Shown in pieces: positions 16,420-24,542 of a DNA stretch of 64,000 nucleotides. The stretch comes from DASUXY01 sp036377675. Its GTDB lineage: Bacteria; Bacillota; Bacilli; Bacillales; Amphibacillaceae. The notes below the pieces were generated by a model that had not been told where the DNA came from, searched no databases, and worked only from the letters and a program-made list of their open reading frames with translations. Each line of letters starts with the position of its first letter. Within the stretch, counting starts at the first letter, position 1. The position numbers and the translations under genes are program-made. The stretch lies in contig DASUXY010000034.1 of assembly GCA_036377675.1 (NCBI GenBank), positions 22,092-86,091 on the forward strand. Direction: 5' to 3'.

Positions 16420-17202
16420 CTAGCTCGCTCGATGTTCTAATCGCAAGCGATCAGCCACCATCGCAATGAATTCTGAATTGGTAGGTTTTGCTTTAGAAAT
16501 ACTTATAGTGTATCCAAAAAGAGCCGATATAGAGTCTACGTTACCACGACTCCAAGCCACTTCAATGGCATGACGAATAGCCCGTTCAACTCGTGAAGAG
16601 GTCGTTTTAAACTTTTTAGCGATATCGGGATATAGCACTTTTGTAATTGAACCTAGAAGTTCAATATCATTGTAAACCATCGTAATTGCCTCTCGCAAAT
16701 ACATGTATCCTTTAATATGGGCTGGAACACCTATTTCGTGAATAATATTTGTAATACTTGCTTCTAAATCCCTTTTCAACTCTTTCTTCTTCCCTCTTTT
16801 CGTTAGGTTAGAAAAAGAAGGAATCCCTTGAACTTGTCGTATTTGATCGGCTAAATGTTCTAAATCGAATGGTTTTAAAATAAAATAAGATGCCCCGAGG
16901 GCAACAGCTTTTTTCATGACTTCTTCTTGGCCAAATGCAGTTAACATAATGACATGTGGTTTATGCGCTTGGTCCATTTCTTTAAGCGTATTCAAAACGG
17001 CTAATCCATCGACATGAGGCATAATTATATCTAAGACGATGACATCTGGTTCCTTCTCCTCGAGCATCTCCAGACATTCTCGCCCATTATGAGCGGTACC
17101 AATGACTTTAATATCATCTTGCTCGTCAAAAAACTCCTCCATTAACTGTATAAGTTCTTTGTTATCGTCGACTAAGCATACCGAAATTTCATTTTTCTTC
17201 AC
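16420..17202 (-). CDS. spo0A: Sporulation master regulator Spo0A
   Basis: A 260-residue response regulator. The receiver domain (residues 1-125) has the acidic pocket CLVDDN, the phospho-acceptor Asp58 in VIVLDIIMPHVDG, the TAFGQE Thr and the KPF Lys. The C-terminal ~110 residues are the Spo0A DNA-binding domain with the recognition segment TTSSRVERAIRHAIEVAWSRGN. Phosphorylated Spo0A binds 0A boxes and commits the cell to sporulation. It sits next to spoIVB as in other Bacilli, with a sigma-H promoter and an overlapping 0A box upstream. Confidence 0.98.
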   Translation of the reverse strand: MKKNEISVCLVDDNKELIQLMEEFFDEQDDIKVIGTAHNGRECLEMLEEKEPDVIVLDIIMPHVDGLAVLNTLKEMDQAHKPHVIMLTAFGQEEVMKKAVALGASYFILKPFDLEHLADQIRQVQGIPSFSNLTKRGKKKELKRDLEASITNIIHEIGVPAHIKGYMYLREAITMVYNDIELLGSITKVLYPDIAKKFKTTSSRVERAIRHAIEVAWSRGNVDSISALFGYTISISKAKPTNSEFIAMVADRLRLEHRAS

Positions 17203-17243
17203 CGGATTTTTCCTCCCTCTAAATTTTCTGTATATTATTATAT

Positions 17244-17270
17244 ATTCGACACGACCTATTAATATCCTTT
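17244..17270 (-). promoter_or_regulatory. Sigma-H promoter of spo0A overlapping an 0A box
   Basis: On the minus strand AAAGGATAT, an 11-base spacer and GTCGAAT match the sigma-H consensus RNAGGAWWW / RNNGAAT. The -10 overlaps TGTCGAA (17251-17245), an exact 7-mer 0A box. This fits autoregulated, post-exponential spo0A expression, as at the Ps promoter of B. subtilis. Confidence 0.75.
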
Positions 17271-17412
17271 TTTTATTTAATAAATAGTGGTAATTTTTCG
17301 AAATTAGTACATTTTATTTACTTTTTGCCCTTTATTCTCTATTCAGCCAAAAGAGTATCTATTATGACCAATATACACGAAAAGCTGATGCTTTATTTCA
17401 CATTTTATGTCA

Positions 17413-17456
17413 TATAAAAACAGACTTGTAGTTGGAAATTCATCCGACTACAAGTC
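17413..17456 (-). terminator. Terminator of spoIVB
   Basis: Arms 17443-17456 and 17423-17436, complementary apart from one position, with a short loop. On the minus strand TGTTTTTATAT follows, just after the spoIVB stop (17462). Confidence 0.85.
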
Positions 17457-17461
17457 CATCG

Positions 17462-18745
17462 TTAACTCGCTACATCATTTTGTTCAGCATACATATTTAT
17501 ACCAGCTTCTTCCAACATCCACTCAATGTGCACGCCATATCCTGAAGTAGGATCATTGACGAAAACGTGTGTAACGGCACCGATTATTTTATCACCTTGA
17601 ATAATCGGACTTCCACTCATCCCTTGAACAATACCACCTGTTTTTTCCAATAATTTTTGGTCTGTTATTTTTACAACCATTCCTTTTGTTGCAGGTGATT
17701 TTTGTGGAATGCTACTGACAATTTCTACATCAAACTCTTCTACTCGCTCTCCATCGATCACTGTTAAAATCTTTGCTGGCCCTTCCTTTACTTCGTGCGA
17801 AAGAGCAATCGACATCGGCTGATCGTATTTTCCATTTTTAATTGAACGGTCTAACACGCCAAAAATACCAAATGGACTGTTTTTAGTAATGTTTCCAATT
17901 TTATTTTCCTTTATGGAAAATTTGGCTTGTTTTTCCCCAGGAATCCCACTGTTTCCCTTTTCGATTGATGTTACGGATGAACGTACGATTGTACCATTAT
18001 GAATTTCTATCGGCTTTTTTGTATCCATATCTGAGATAATGTGGCCAAGTGCACCGTATTTTTTTGATTGCGGTTCGTAAAAAGTCATCGTCCCGATTCC
18101 AGCTGCTGAATCACGTATATAAAGTCCGATTCGATACTCTTCTTCTTTATGATCCATGACAGGACGTAAAGTTGTATCCATTGTTTTTTTACCCCGTTTA
18201 ATTTTAACTTTAAGGTCTTCATTATTTTTACCAGCTTTTTCCACATGCGGCTTAACGTCTTCCATTTTCTTAATATCTTTACCATTTATTTTTAAGATGA
18301 CGTCGCCTACATTAATTTTTGCATCTTCCCCTGGTGAAACTATTTCATTTTCACCGTTGACGAGGTGATGACCGACGACGAGAACCCCTAACGTATGCAA
18401 CTGTACACCGATGGATTGCCCACCTGGGATCAGCTGTTTATCCTCATAAACCGATACGTCAACATTTTTAATCGGCATTCCGGCTACTTGATACGTTAAT
18501 TGCGCATGACCAGGCTCTTCTGCAGAAAACGTCGACGAATCAATGGCTTGGATACTTTTATCAGATGAGTCGACTTGAACAGCCTTACCTAAACTTGGAA
18601 GTGTAATGGGAGATTCGTTTGTAAAAGTGATCATGTGATTAGGAATGGAAAAATACTGCTGGATCGGTGGAGCAAAAGGAACAATGAGTAAAGCAGCTAA
18701 AAGCACAATACCTACATACATACGACTGTATTTCAAATGTTTCAC
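17462..18745 (-). CDS. spoIVB: SpoIVB serine peptidase (S55), sigma-K checkpoint protease
   Basis: A ~427-residue forespore-secreted protease. An N-terminal membrane/signal segment (MYVGIVLLAALLIVPF) is followed by a PDZ domain at about residues 105-190 (GVQLHTLGVLVVG... GDVILKINGKDI) and the S55 protease domain. The latter has the His in KYGALGHIISDMD and the catalytic Ser in VQGMSGSPIIQGDKIIGAVTH. It cleaves SpoIVFA to trigger pro-sigma-K processing. The first codon is uncertain. GTG at 18745 is too close to AGGAG; TTG at 18736 has better spacing. A sigma-F/G promoter is expected, but none stands out. Confidence 0.93.
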   Translation of the reverse strand: MKHLKYSRMYVGIVLLAALLIVPFAPPIQQYFSIPNHMITFTNESPITLPSLGKAVQVDSSDKSIQAIDSSTFSAEEPGHAQLTYQVAGMPIKNVDVSVYEDKQLIPGGQSIGVQLHTLGVLVVGHHLVNGENEIVSPGEDAKINVGDVILKINGKDIKKMEDVKPHVEKAGKNNEDLKVKIKRGKKTMDTTLRPVMDHKEEEYRIGLYIRDSAAGIGTMTFYEPQSKKYGALGHIISDMDTKKPIEIHNGTIVRSSVTSIEKGNSGIPGEKQAKFSIKENKIGNITKNSPFGIFGVLDRSIKNGKYDQPMSIALSHEVKEGPAKILTVIDGERVEEFDVEIVSSIPQKSPATKGMVVKITDQKLLEKTGGIVQGMSGSPIIQGDKIIGAVTHVFVNDPTSGYGVHIEWMLEEAGINMYAEQNDVAS

Positions 18746-18846
18746 TCTCCTCGTCCTAACCCATACATATTTATTTCTGTATTCCTAATTTGACCTATAA
18801 CAGATCTTTTTAAACTGGTGAATGATAAGAAAAGATGTGTATCATT

Positions 18847-18888
18847 TCCTTTTTTCAATTGTATGAGTCCTTTTTTCAATTGTATGAG
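18847..18888. repeat. Perfect 21-bp tandem duplication upstream of spoIVB
   Basis: The 21-base unit at 18847-18867 is repeated exactly at 18868-18888, in the 288-base gap between spoIVB and recN, about 100 bases upstream of spoIVB. Confidence 0.8.
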
Positions 18889-19033
18889 TGTAAAGAGTAT
18901 AAAAAACATTTTCCGTACAATCCTATGTGTAGGTATGGATAAAAGGAGCAGAAGACACTGTCAAGAAAGTAAGTGATCTACTCAGCTGAATCTAATGTGA
19001 GAAAAGGGTAAAAGGTTTTTTAATCCAGCTTTT

Positions 19034-20773
19034 CTACTTTTTCTTCAATTTCTTTTGTTTAAAGTCTGAGGCTAACTGGAGTAATTCTCGGGCATGTTCT
19101 TTTGCTGTTGCTGTCATTTTCGTACCTGTAATCATCCGACTCAATTCATCAACTTGTTCAACCGTTGACAACTCATACACATTTGTATGCATGCGATTAT
19201 CTTTTTTATGTTTTCCAATTAACTGATGCGTATCCGCCATTGCAGCCACTTGTGGAAGATGTGTAATACAAAGAACTTGAGAATCTTTTGAGATTTCATA
19301 AATTTTCTCACCCATCGCTTGGGCAACTCTGCCGCTAACACCCGTATCAACTTCGTCAAAAATGACACTCGTTACCCCCTGATATTTCGCAAAAATTTTC
19401 TTTAATACGAGCATCATTCTTGAAAGTTCTCCACCGGAAGCGACTTTGTTTAATTCCTTCATCGGTTCACCTGGGTTTGTAGAAATCATAAACTGAATGT
19501 GGTCGAAACCATTTTTATGCAAGTGAATAGACTGGTTTTTGTAAAAGTGTGTATCTTTTTCATCTATTTTCGGATCAAATGAAATGGAAAACATAGTATT
19601 TTCCATGTATAAGTCTTTTAATTCTTTGTGTACAGCGGCGGTTAGTGAATCTGCTGCTTGTCTTCGCAGTTTATGTAATATGTTCGCATGAAAAAAAGCA
19701 TCTTTTTCAATTTTTTGTATAGATGTTGACAATTTTTCTAAATGGGAGTCTTTATTGCTTATTTCTTCAATTTCTTGCCTTATAACCGTAGTATATTCAA
19801 GAATTTCGTTTACAGTTGTCCCATACTTTCGTTTAAGACCGTTAATTTCATCCAACCTCGCCTCTATTTCATTCAAGCGATTCGGATTATAAGCTAACGT
19901 ATCCATATAATTCCGCATTTCAAACACTATATCTTCAATGGCATAATAGTGATTCGTTAATTGTTCTGCCTGTTGCGCAATAAAACCATCATATGAACGG
20001 ACATCTTGTAATGATTGTTGAGCGATATTTAACCATTCCAACCCTTTTTGTTCACCGTAAAGAGCTGTATATGATTCATTGAGAGCATTGAAAATACGTT
20101 CGTAATTCATTAAATAATCTCTTTCTTTCTCTAACTTTTCATCTTCATCTGGGGACAAATTCGCTTCCTCAAGCTCACGATGTTGAAATTGTAATAAATC
20201 AAGTCGCTGGGCCATTTCTTGCTCATTTTCACTCAGCTCCTTGTACCGCTGTTTTAGTTTTGAAAGCTCATTATATATTTGTTCATAGTCTGCTTTTGCT
20301 TGTGCTATTGCTCGCTCATCGTATAAATCCAACAGATGGATATGATGATCAGAATCCAATAATGATTGGGTTTCGTGTTGACTATGTATATCAATTAATG
20401 TGTTACCAATCTCCCGTAAAATAGTGAGTGTAACTAATTTTCCGTTTACACGACAGATGCTTTTTCCACCATTCGTTATCGTCCGATGCAGTACGATTTG
20501 ATGATCTTCCATTTTAATTCCAAACCGTTCCCCGGTTTCATATACCGCATGATCATTACGATCAATAATAAATAGACCTTCAATTTCTGCCTTTTTCGAG
20601 CCATGTCTGACAAAATCAACCGAACCTCTTCCACCTGCCAACAATTGGACGGCATCAATAATAATCGACTTTCCTGCTCCAGTTTCCCCAGTAAGTACCG
20701 TTAATCCTTCGTGAAAGGTAATAGATACTTCATCGATGATGGCGAAATCACGGATTGATAATTCTGTTAACAT
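19034..20773 (-). CDS. recN: DNA repair protein RecN
   Basis: A 579-residue SMC-like ATPase. It has an N-terminal Walker A (LTGETGAGKSIIIDAVQLLAGG), long central coiled coils (residues ~150-390), the ABC signature ASGGELSRMMLVL and Walker B SVIFDEVDTGVSGRVAQAMG. It acts early at DNA double-strand breaks. ATG at 20773 has GGAGTG upstream. It stands between ahrC and spoIVB, the normal Bacillus order. Length and motifs are complete. Confidence 0.97.
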   Translation of the reverse strand: MLTELSIRDFAIIDEVSITFHEGLTVLTGETGAGKSIIIDAVQLLAGGRGSVDFVRHGSKKAEIEGLFIIDRNDHAVYETGERFGIKMEDHQIVLHRTITNGGKSICRVNGKLVTLTILREIGNTLIDIHSQHETQSLLDSDHHIHLLDLYDERAIAQAKADYEQIYNELSKLKQRYKELSENEQEMAQRLDLLQFQHRELEEANLSPDEDEKLEKERDYLMNYERIFNALNESYTALYGEQKGLEWLNIAQQSLQDVRSYDGFIAQQAEQLTNHYYAIEDIVFEMRNYMDTLAYNPNRLNEIEARLDEINGLKRKYGTTVNEILEYTTVIRQEIEEISNKDSHLEKLSTSIQKIEKDAFFHANILHKLRRQAADSLTAAVHKELKDLYMENTMFSISFDPKIDEKDTHFYKNQSIHLHKNGFDHIQFMISTNPGEPMKELNKVASGGELSRMMLVLKKIFAKYQGVTSVIFDEVDTGVSGRVAQAMGEKIYEISKDSQVLCITHLPQVAAMADTHQLIGKHKKDNRMHTNVYELSTVEQVDELSRMITGTKMTATAKEHARELLQLASDFKQKKLKKK

Positions 20774-20794
20774 GTACGAAACACTCCATTATCC

Positions 20795-21244
20795 TTACAG
20801 CATTTTAAGAAAACGTTCCTTGATTTCTTCTGTATCTTCTTCTGATCGACAGATGATTAGACACGTATCATCTCCACAAATAGACCCCATTATTTCTTCC
20901 CAATCTAAATTGTCAATTAAAGCACCAACAGCTTGGGCATTACCTGGCAAAGTTTTTAAAATGATAAAATGACTCGTATGATCAATATTTACAAAAGCAT
21001 CCATAATTAACCGCTTTAATTTATTTAAAGGATTAAAACGTTGATCAGCTGGAAGACTATATTTATATCCACCGCTCGATGATGGAACTTTGACGAGATG
21101 CAATTCTTTAATATCTCGTGACACTGTCGCCTGTGTGACATCGTAGCCCAATGTTTTTAATTCATTGACAAGTTCATCTTGTGTTTCAATATCATTTTCA
21201 GTAATGAGCTCTCTTATTTTTATATGGCGTTGAATTTTACTCAT
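20795..21244 (-). CDS. ahrC: Arginine repressor AhrC/ArgR
   Basis: A 149-residue arginine-responsive regulator. The N-terminal winged helix contains YDVTQATVSRDIKELHLVKV; the C-terminal oligomerisation/arginine-binding domain contains TLPGNAQAVGALIDNLDWEEIMGSICGDDTCLII with the GTDDT-like loop. It is a hexamer that represses arginine synthesis and activates catabolism. The longest frame adds six codons, but ATG at 21244 (MSKIQRHIKIREL) has GGAGGTG at proper distance. It is followed by recN after 21 bases. Confidence 0.96.
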   Translation of the reverse strand: MSKIQRHIKIRELITENDIETQDELVNELKTLGYDVTQATVSRDIKELHLVKVPSSSGGYKYSLPADQRFNPLNKLKRLIMDAFVNIDHTSHFIILKTLPGNAQAVGALIDNLDWEEIMGSICGDDTCLIICRSEEDTEEIKERFLKML

Positions 21245-21288
21245 AAAGCACCTCCATCTCAATCATCTCGGGAGTAGGTTGACGTTGT

Positions 21289-22125
21289 TTATTTACCTTT
21301 ATTTTTTTGTTTCGATTGAAACGTCTCGTGAGCATCTTTGACAACCTGGCTTATTTCGTCATCGCTAATTAAAATTCCATCTTGTTCCTTTTTCCATCCT
21401 AAATGTACTAAAAATTCAATGTTACCATCTCCACCTGTAATGGGCGAAAATGTAAGACCAAATAATTCATATCCTTCCTTCAGGGCTACATCGACGATTT
21501 CGTTTAAAACCTGAGCATGAATACATGGCTCCCGAACAATTCCCTTTTTACCGACTTGATCTTTACCAGCTTCGAATTGTGGCTTAATAAGTGCAACGAT
21601 ATCACTGTTCGGACATAAAATTGTCCGTAATACAGGGAAAATCAACCGTAATGAAATAAAGGAAACATCAATCGCTGCAAAATTGGGCATCCCTTTTTTG
21701 AACATATGTGGCGTGGCATAACGGAAATTTGTTCGTTCCATAACGACGACACGGTCGTCCTTTCTTAACTTCCAAGCTAATTGATTGTAACCAACATCAA
21801 CTGCATATGATAATTTCGCCCCATTTTGAAGAGCACAATCGGTAAAACCACCTGTTGATGAGCCGACATCGATTATAATTTTATCTTGTAATTGAATGGA
21901 AAAATGTTTTAAAGCTTTTTCCAACTTCAAGCCTCCACGACCGACATACGGAATCGGCTTTCCCTTAATTAGCAAAGGGATATCTTCGTCTACCTTCATC
22001 CCTGGCTTATCGAGTCGCTCCTGTTTTGAAAAAACGAGTCCCGCCATGATGACGCGCTTCGCTTTTTCCCGTGTTTCAATTAAATTTCGTTCAACTAGTA
22101 ATACGTCTAAACGCTTTTTACTCAT
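21289..22125 (-). CDS. tlyA: TlyA-family rRNA methyltransferase (YqxC)
   Basis: A 278-residue protein with an N-terminal S4 RNA-binding domain (KKRLDVLLVERNLIETREKAKRVIMAGLV) and a C-terminal FtsJ-like Rossmann methyltransferase (IIDVGSSTGGFTDCALQNGA is the SAM site; AIDVSFISL and ALIKPQFEAGKDQVGKKG follow). TlyA enzymes 2'-O-methylate rRNA cytidines; YqxC in B. subtilis lies here after dxs. In this genome the upstream neighbour is oapA, 46 bases away, with no dxs. AAAGGAT precedes the ATG. Confidence 0.93.
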   Translation of the reverse strand: MSKKRLDVLLVERNLIETREKAKRVIMAGLVFSKQERLDKPGMKVDEDIPLLIKGKPIPYVGRGGLKLEKALKHFSIQLQDKIIIDVGSSTGGFTDCALQNGAKLSYAVDVGYNQLAWKLRKDDRVVVMERTNFRYATPHMFKKGMPNFAAIDVSFISLRLIFPVLRTILCPNSDIVALIKPQFEAGKDQVGKKGIVREPCIHAQVLNEIVDVALKEGYELFGLTFSPITGGDGNIEFLVHLGWKKEQDGILISDDEISQVVKDAHETFQSKQKNKGK

Positions 22126-22171
22126 ATTTGTATATCCTTTACATTCGTTAATTTAAATCAATCGTTGTTTT

Positions 22172-22747
22172 TTAATTTTTAGGGAGTAAATTTATGTTTA
22201 GCTTTTTCTCAACAATCGCAATTACTTTTCCAGCAAAAAAAATTATTTTTGTTGAAGCATTGATAGCAAAATATTTTCCGAGTGCTTTACCTCCAACTGT
22301 AAGTGCCGCAATCAAACTCGTAAAGATAACTGAGAGCATGATGTGACCAGCTGAACCTTCACCATGACCAACTATACTAGAAATTTGTAAAACAACTATG
22401 GCCGAAGCCGTTCCACTAACGATACCAGAAATATCACCGATGACGTCATTGCAAAAGCTCGCAAATTTATCAGCGTTACGAATGATAATAACGGCTTGCT
22501 TTGCTCCAGTCACTTTTTTAGCAGACATCGCATGAAAAGGCGCTTCATCTGCAGAAGTTGAGGCAATACCTAACATATCGAAGACGACACCGATTGCTAC
22601 AATGACTAAAACAACGAGCAAGCCAATGACCCATACTACTTTGCTCAGTATAGATGAGGAAATAACTGAAAAAATAGCCGCTAACACAAAAGTGATAACG
22701 GCAATTGTCAAACTAAATTTAATGGAACGCTTTATTTGTGAATTCAT
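22172..22747 (-). CDS. oapA: OLE-associated membrane protein OapA
   Basis: A 191-residue integral membrane protein with about four hydrophobic segments: ~12-33, ~37-60, ~112-126 and ~132-150. A polar stretch RNADKFASFCNDVIGDISGIVSG contains a D-x-x-x-D pair (Asp101, Asp105). Size, topology and position directly 3' of the OLE RNA and near ispA agree with OapA, the OLE RNA-binding protein of Halalkalibacterium (Bacillus) halodurans. OapA forms a homodimer that tethers OLE RNA to the membrane. The start has only a weak GGGG Shine-Dalgarno, so translation may depend on the upstream RNA. The assignment rests on recall of the family and context, not on alignment. Confidence 0.85.
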   Translation of the reverse strand: MNSQIKRSIKFSLTIAVITFVLAAIFSVISSSILSKVVWVIGLLVVLVIVAIGVVFDMLGIASTSADEAPFHAMSAKKVTGAKQAVIIIRNADKFASFCNDVIGDISGIVSGTASAIVVLQISSIVGHGEGSAGHIMLSVIFTSLIAALTVGGKALGKYFAINASTKIIFFAGKVIAIVEKKLNINLLPKN

Positions 22748-22769
22748 AAGCTACCCCAAATCATCTGGA

Positions 22770-23385
22770 AATCTCGTTCTATGTATGAGATGGTCATTTA
22801 AACGGTAAAAACTGTGGCTTAGGTCCAGTAGGTTTTCCCAAGCGATTACCCTATGTTACCATGCGGGCGGTTCCCCTTTAAAATCACCTAAGCGTCGTCA
22901 CCGAGAGCTTGACTGGATTACCACTTAGACCACACTCTAATCCCGTTTAAATGTCGTTTAGAACAGTCTAGGAGATTTCCTCAACAGTCTTTAGCCGTTC
23001 CCTAGCCTCTTTTGCAATGTTGATTTCATAGGGAAAATACGATTGTTCGGTGGCCATCCGAGTCGCTACTTAGAACCCTAATCCTCTCAAAATCACTCAA
23101 GGCAGGCTACGCTGCAAAAAAGATCCCTAACTTTGTTATGCAGGTTCATACCCCATTCCATAATCCCAACTGGGCTTAGTTGTTAATACAGATATGGGCC
23201 TCCACGGTATTCGGGTCAACGCCCACATGCCTTTGTGGATCGCCCGAAAACCTTAACTCCCAGCATTGACCCAAAGCTGGGCGCTTCAAGCCAACACAAG
23301 GAACTTCATCGATATGCCCTTTAGCGGATTTTTAGCCCCGCCTTCAGAAACGGAGGACTGACTAGAATACTGCACCATCCCGTTT
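22770..23385 (-). ncRNA. ole: OLE RNA (ornate, large, extremophilic RNA)
   Basis: About 615 bases between ispA and oapA have no reading frame but read as a large structured RNA on the minus strand. It is more GC-rich than its surroundings and dense in complementary segments, for example a GGGTCAA...TTGACCC long-range pair around 23214-23276 and the local CCCAGC/GCTGGG pair near 23261-23285. An own promoter (-10 at 23392-23397) precedes it. Length, lack of coding, and ispA-RNA-oapA order are those of OLE RNA. OLE RNA forms a membrane ribonucleoprotein with OapA and other Oap proteins and is linked to tolerance of ethanol, cold and magnesium stress. Ends are approximate: the 5' end is set from the promoter, the 3' end just before oapA. 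Confidence 0.85.
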
Positions 23386-23391
23386 AATCAT

Positions 23392-23421
23392 ATTATACCA
23401 CAAATGACCTCTAAAAAACAA
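23392..23421 (-). promoter_or_regulatory. Promoter of OLE RNA
   Basis: On the minus strand TTGTTT (23421-23416), an 18-base spacer and TATAAT (23397-23392), preceded by TGG so the -10 is also extended. The -35 abuts the ispA stop codon (23424-23422). Transcription would begin near 23385, giving OLE RNA its own start in addition to read-through from the isoprenoid operon. Confidence 0.75.
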
Positions 23422-24306
23422 TTAATGATCTCGTTGACTAAAGTAATCGACAAGCTCCATTAAGTGAGATGTATTTGCATTTGCTCTTTCCAAACATTTT
23501 TTTGCTTGTTTTACATACATATCTTTTTGTTTCCTCGCCCCATCGAGACCTAACAAGTTCGGATATGTACTTTTATTATTGTCCACGTCACTACCCGTCG
23601 CTTTTCCGAGCTTTTCTTCATCACCAACGATATCTAAAATATCATCCTGTACTTGGAAGATTAACCCTAAATAATAGGCGAAGTCTTTTAAATGAGCCAG
23701 TTGTTGATCAGAAGCATTGCCAAGATAGGCACCTGTGTAAATGGAAAACTTAATTAATTCACCTGTTTTATACGTGTGAATCCTTTCTAATTGTTCTAAA
23801 GTTACTTGCTCATTTTCGGCTTCTAAATCTAAAATTTGACCAGCAACCATTCCTTTAGGACCACTGCTTTCTGCTAAACGTTTAATGATTTCTACTTTTT
23901 GTTCATTTTGTAATCGAGGATCATCGGCAACGATTTCAAAACTATATGTTAATAAAGCATCTCCAGCTAATATGGCTGTCGCTTCATTAAAAACTTTATG
24001 GTTCGTTAGTTTCCCTCGACGATATGTGTCGTCATCCATGGCTGGCAAATCGTCATGAATTAAAGAATATGTGTGGATCATTTCTAAAGCAACAGCTGAG
24101 GAAAACACTTTGCGAACATCTTCAGCATATGCTTCATAACTCGCCATCATTAGAATGGGGCGCAGCCTTTTCCCCCCGGCTTCCAATGAATAGAGCATTG
24201 ATTGTTTTAATGACTTTGGAATCGTTAACTCTTGGAAATAATTCGATATTTCTCGTTGAATTAATTTTTGTCTATTCAATATATAGTGTTGTAAAGGTGT
24301 TTTCAA
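23422..24306 (-). CDS. ispA: Farnesyl diphosphate synthase IspA (YqiD)
   Basis: A 294-residue trans-prenyltransferase. The first aspartate-rich motif DDLPAMDDD (residues 85-93) and the second DDILD (~217-221) are present, along with GGKRLRP for IPP binding and the chain-length region EMIHTYSLIHDD. It condenses DMAPP/IPP to farnesyl diphosphate for undecaprenyl and quinone synthesis. The start is TTG at 24306 behind GGGAGGAAG, right after the xseB stop. dxs, its usual downstream partner, is replaced here by OLE RNA-oapA. Confidence 0.95.
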   Translation of the reverse strand: MKTPLQHYILNRQKLIQREISNYFQELTIPKSLKQSMLYSLEAGGKRLRPILMMASYEAYAEDVRKVFSSAVALEMIHTYSLIHDDLPAMDDDTYRRGKLTNHKVFNEATAILAGDALLTYSFEIVADDPRLQNEQKVEIIKRLAESSGPKGMVAGQILDLEAENEQVTLEQLERIHTYKTGELIKFSIYTGAYLGNASDQQLAHLKDFAYYLGLIFQVQDDILDIVGDEEKLGKATGSDVDNNKSTYPNLLGLDGARKQKDMYVKQAKKCLERANANTSHLMELVDYFSQRDH

Positions 24307-24308
24307 CC

Positions 24309-24542
24309 TTAATCTTCCTCCCGTATTTCAAACGGTTCTAGCTCTCCATGTTCATCCATGATCTGAACCATTTTCTTTTGTACATTTTTTAACTTATCAC
24401 CACATACCTTCGAAAGTTTCATCCCTTGTTGATAATAATCGATCGCTTTTTCTAAAGGAACGTCCCCTTTTTCAAGTTTGTCTACGATTTTCTCTAGTGA
24501 CTCCAGTGTTTCTTCAAATGTAGGTTCTTCTGTTGGGTTCAT
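24309..24542 (-). CDS. xseB: Exodeoxyribonuclease VII small subunit
   Basis: A 77-residue small helical subunit with the family signature FEETLESLEKIVDKLEKGDVPLEKAIDYYQQGMKL. It partners with XseA to degrade single-stranded DNA from both ends. ATG at 24542 follows GGAGGAAAC and overlaps the xseA stop (ATGA), replacing a longer open frame with eight extra codons. Confidence 0.95.
   Translation of the reverse strand: MNPTEEPTFEETLESLEKIVDKLEKGDVPLEKAIDYYQQGMKLSKVCGDKLKNVQKKMVQIMDEHGELEPFEIREED

Noticed and set aside
22748..23421. Decayed dxs gene between ispA and oapA
   Set aside because: No Dxs motif in any frame; the segment is structured, has its own promoter and is better explained as OLE RNA.
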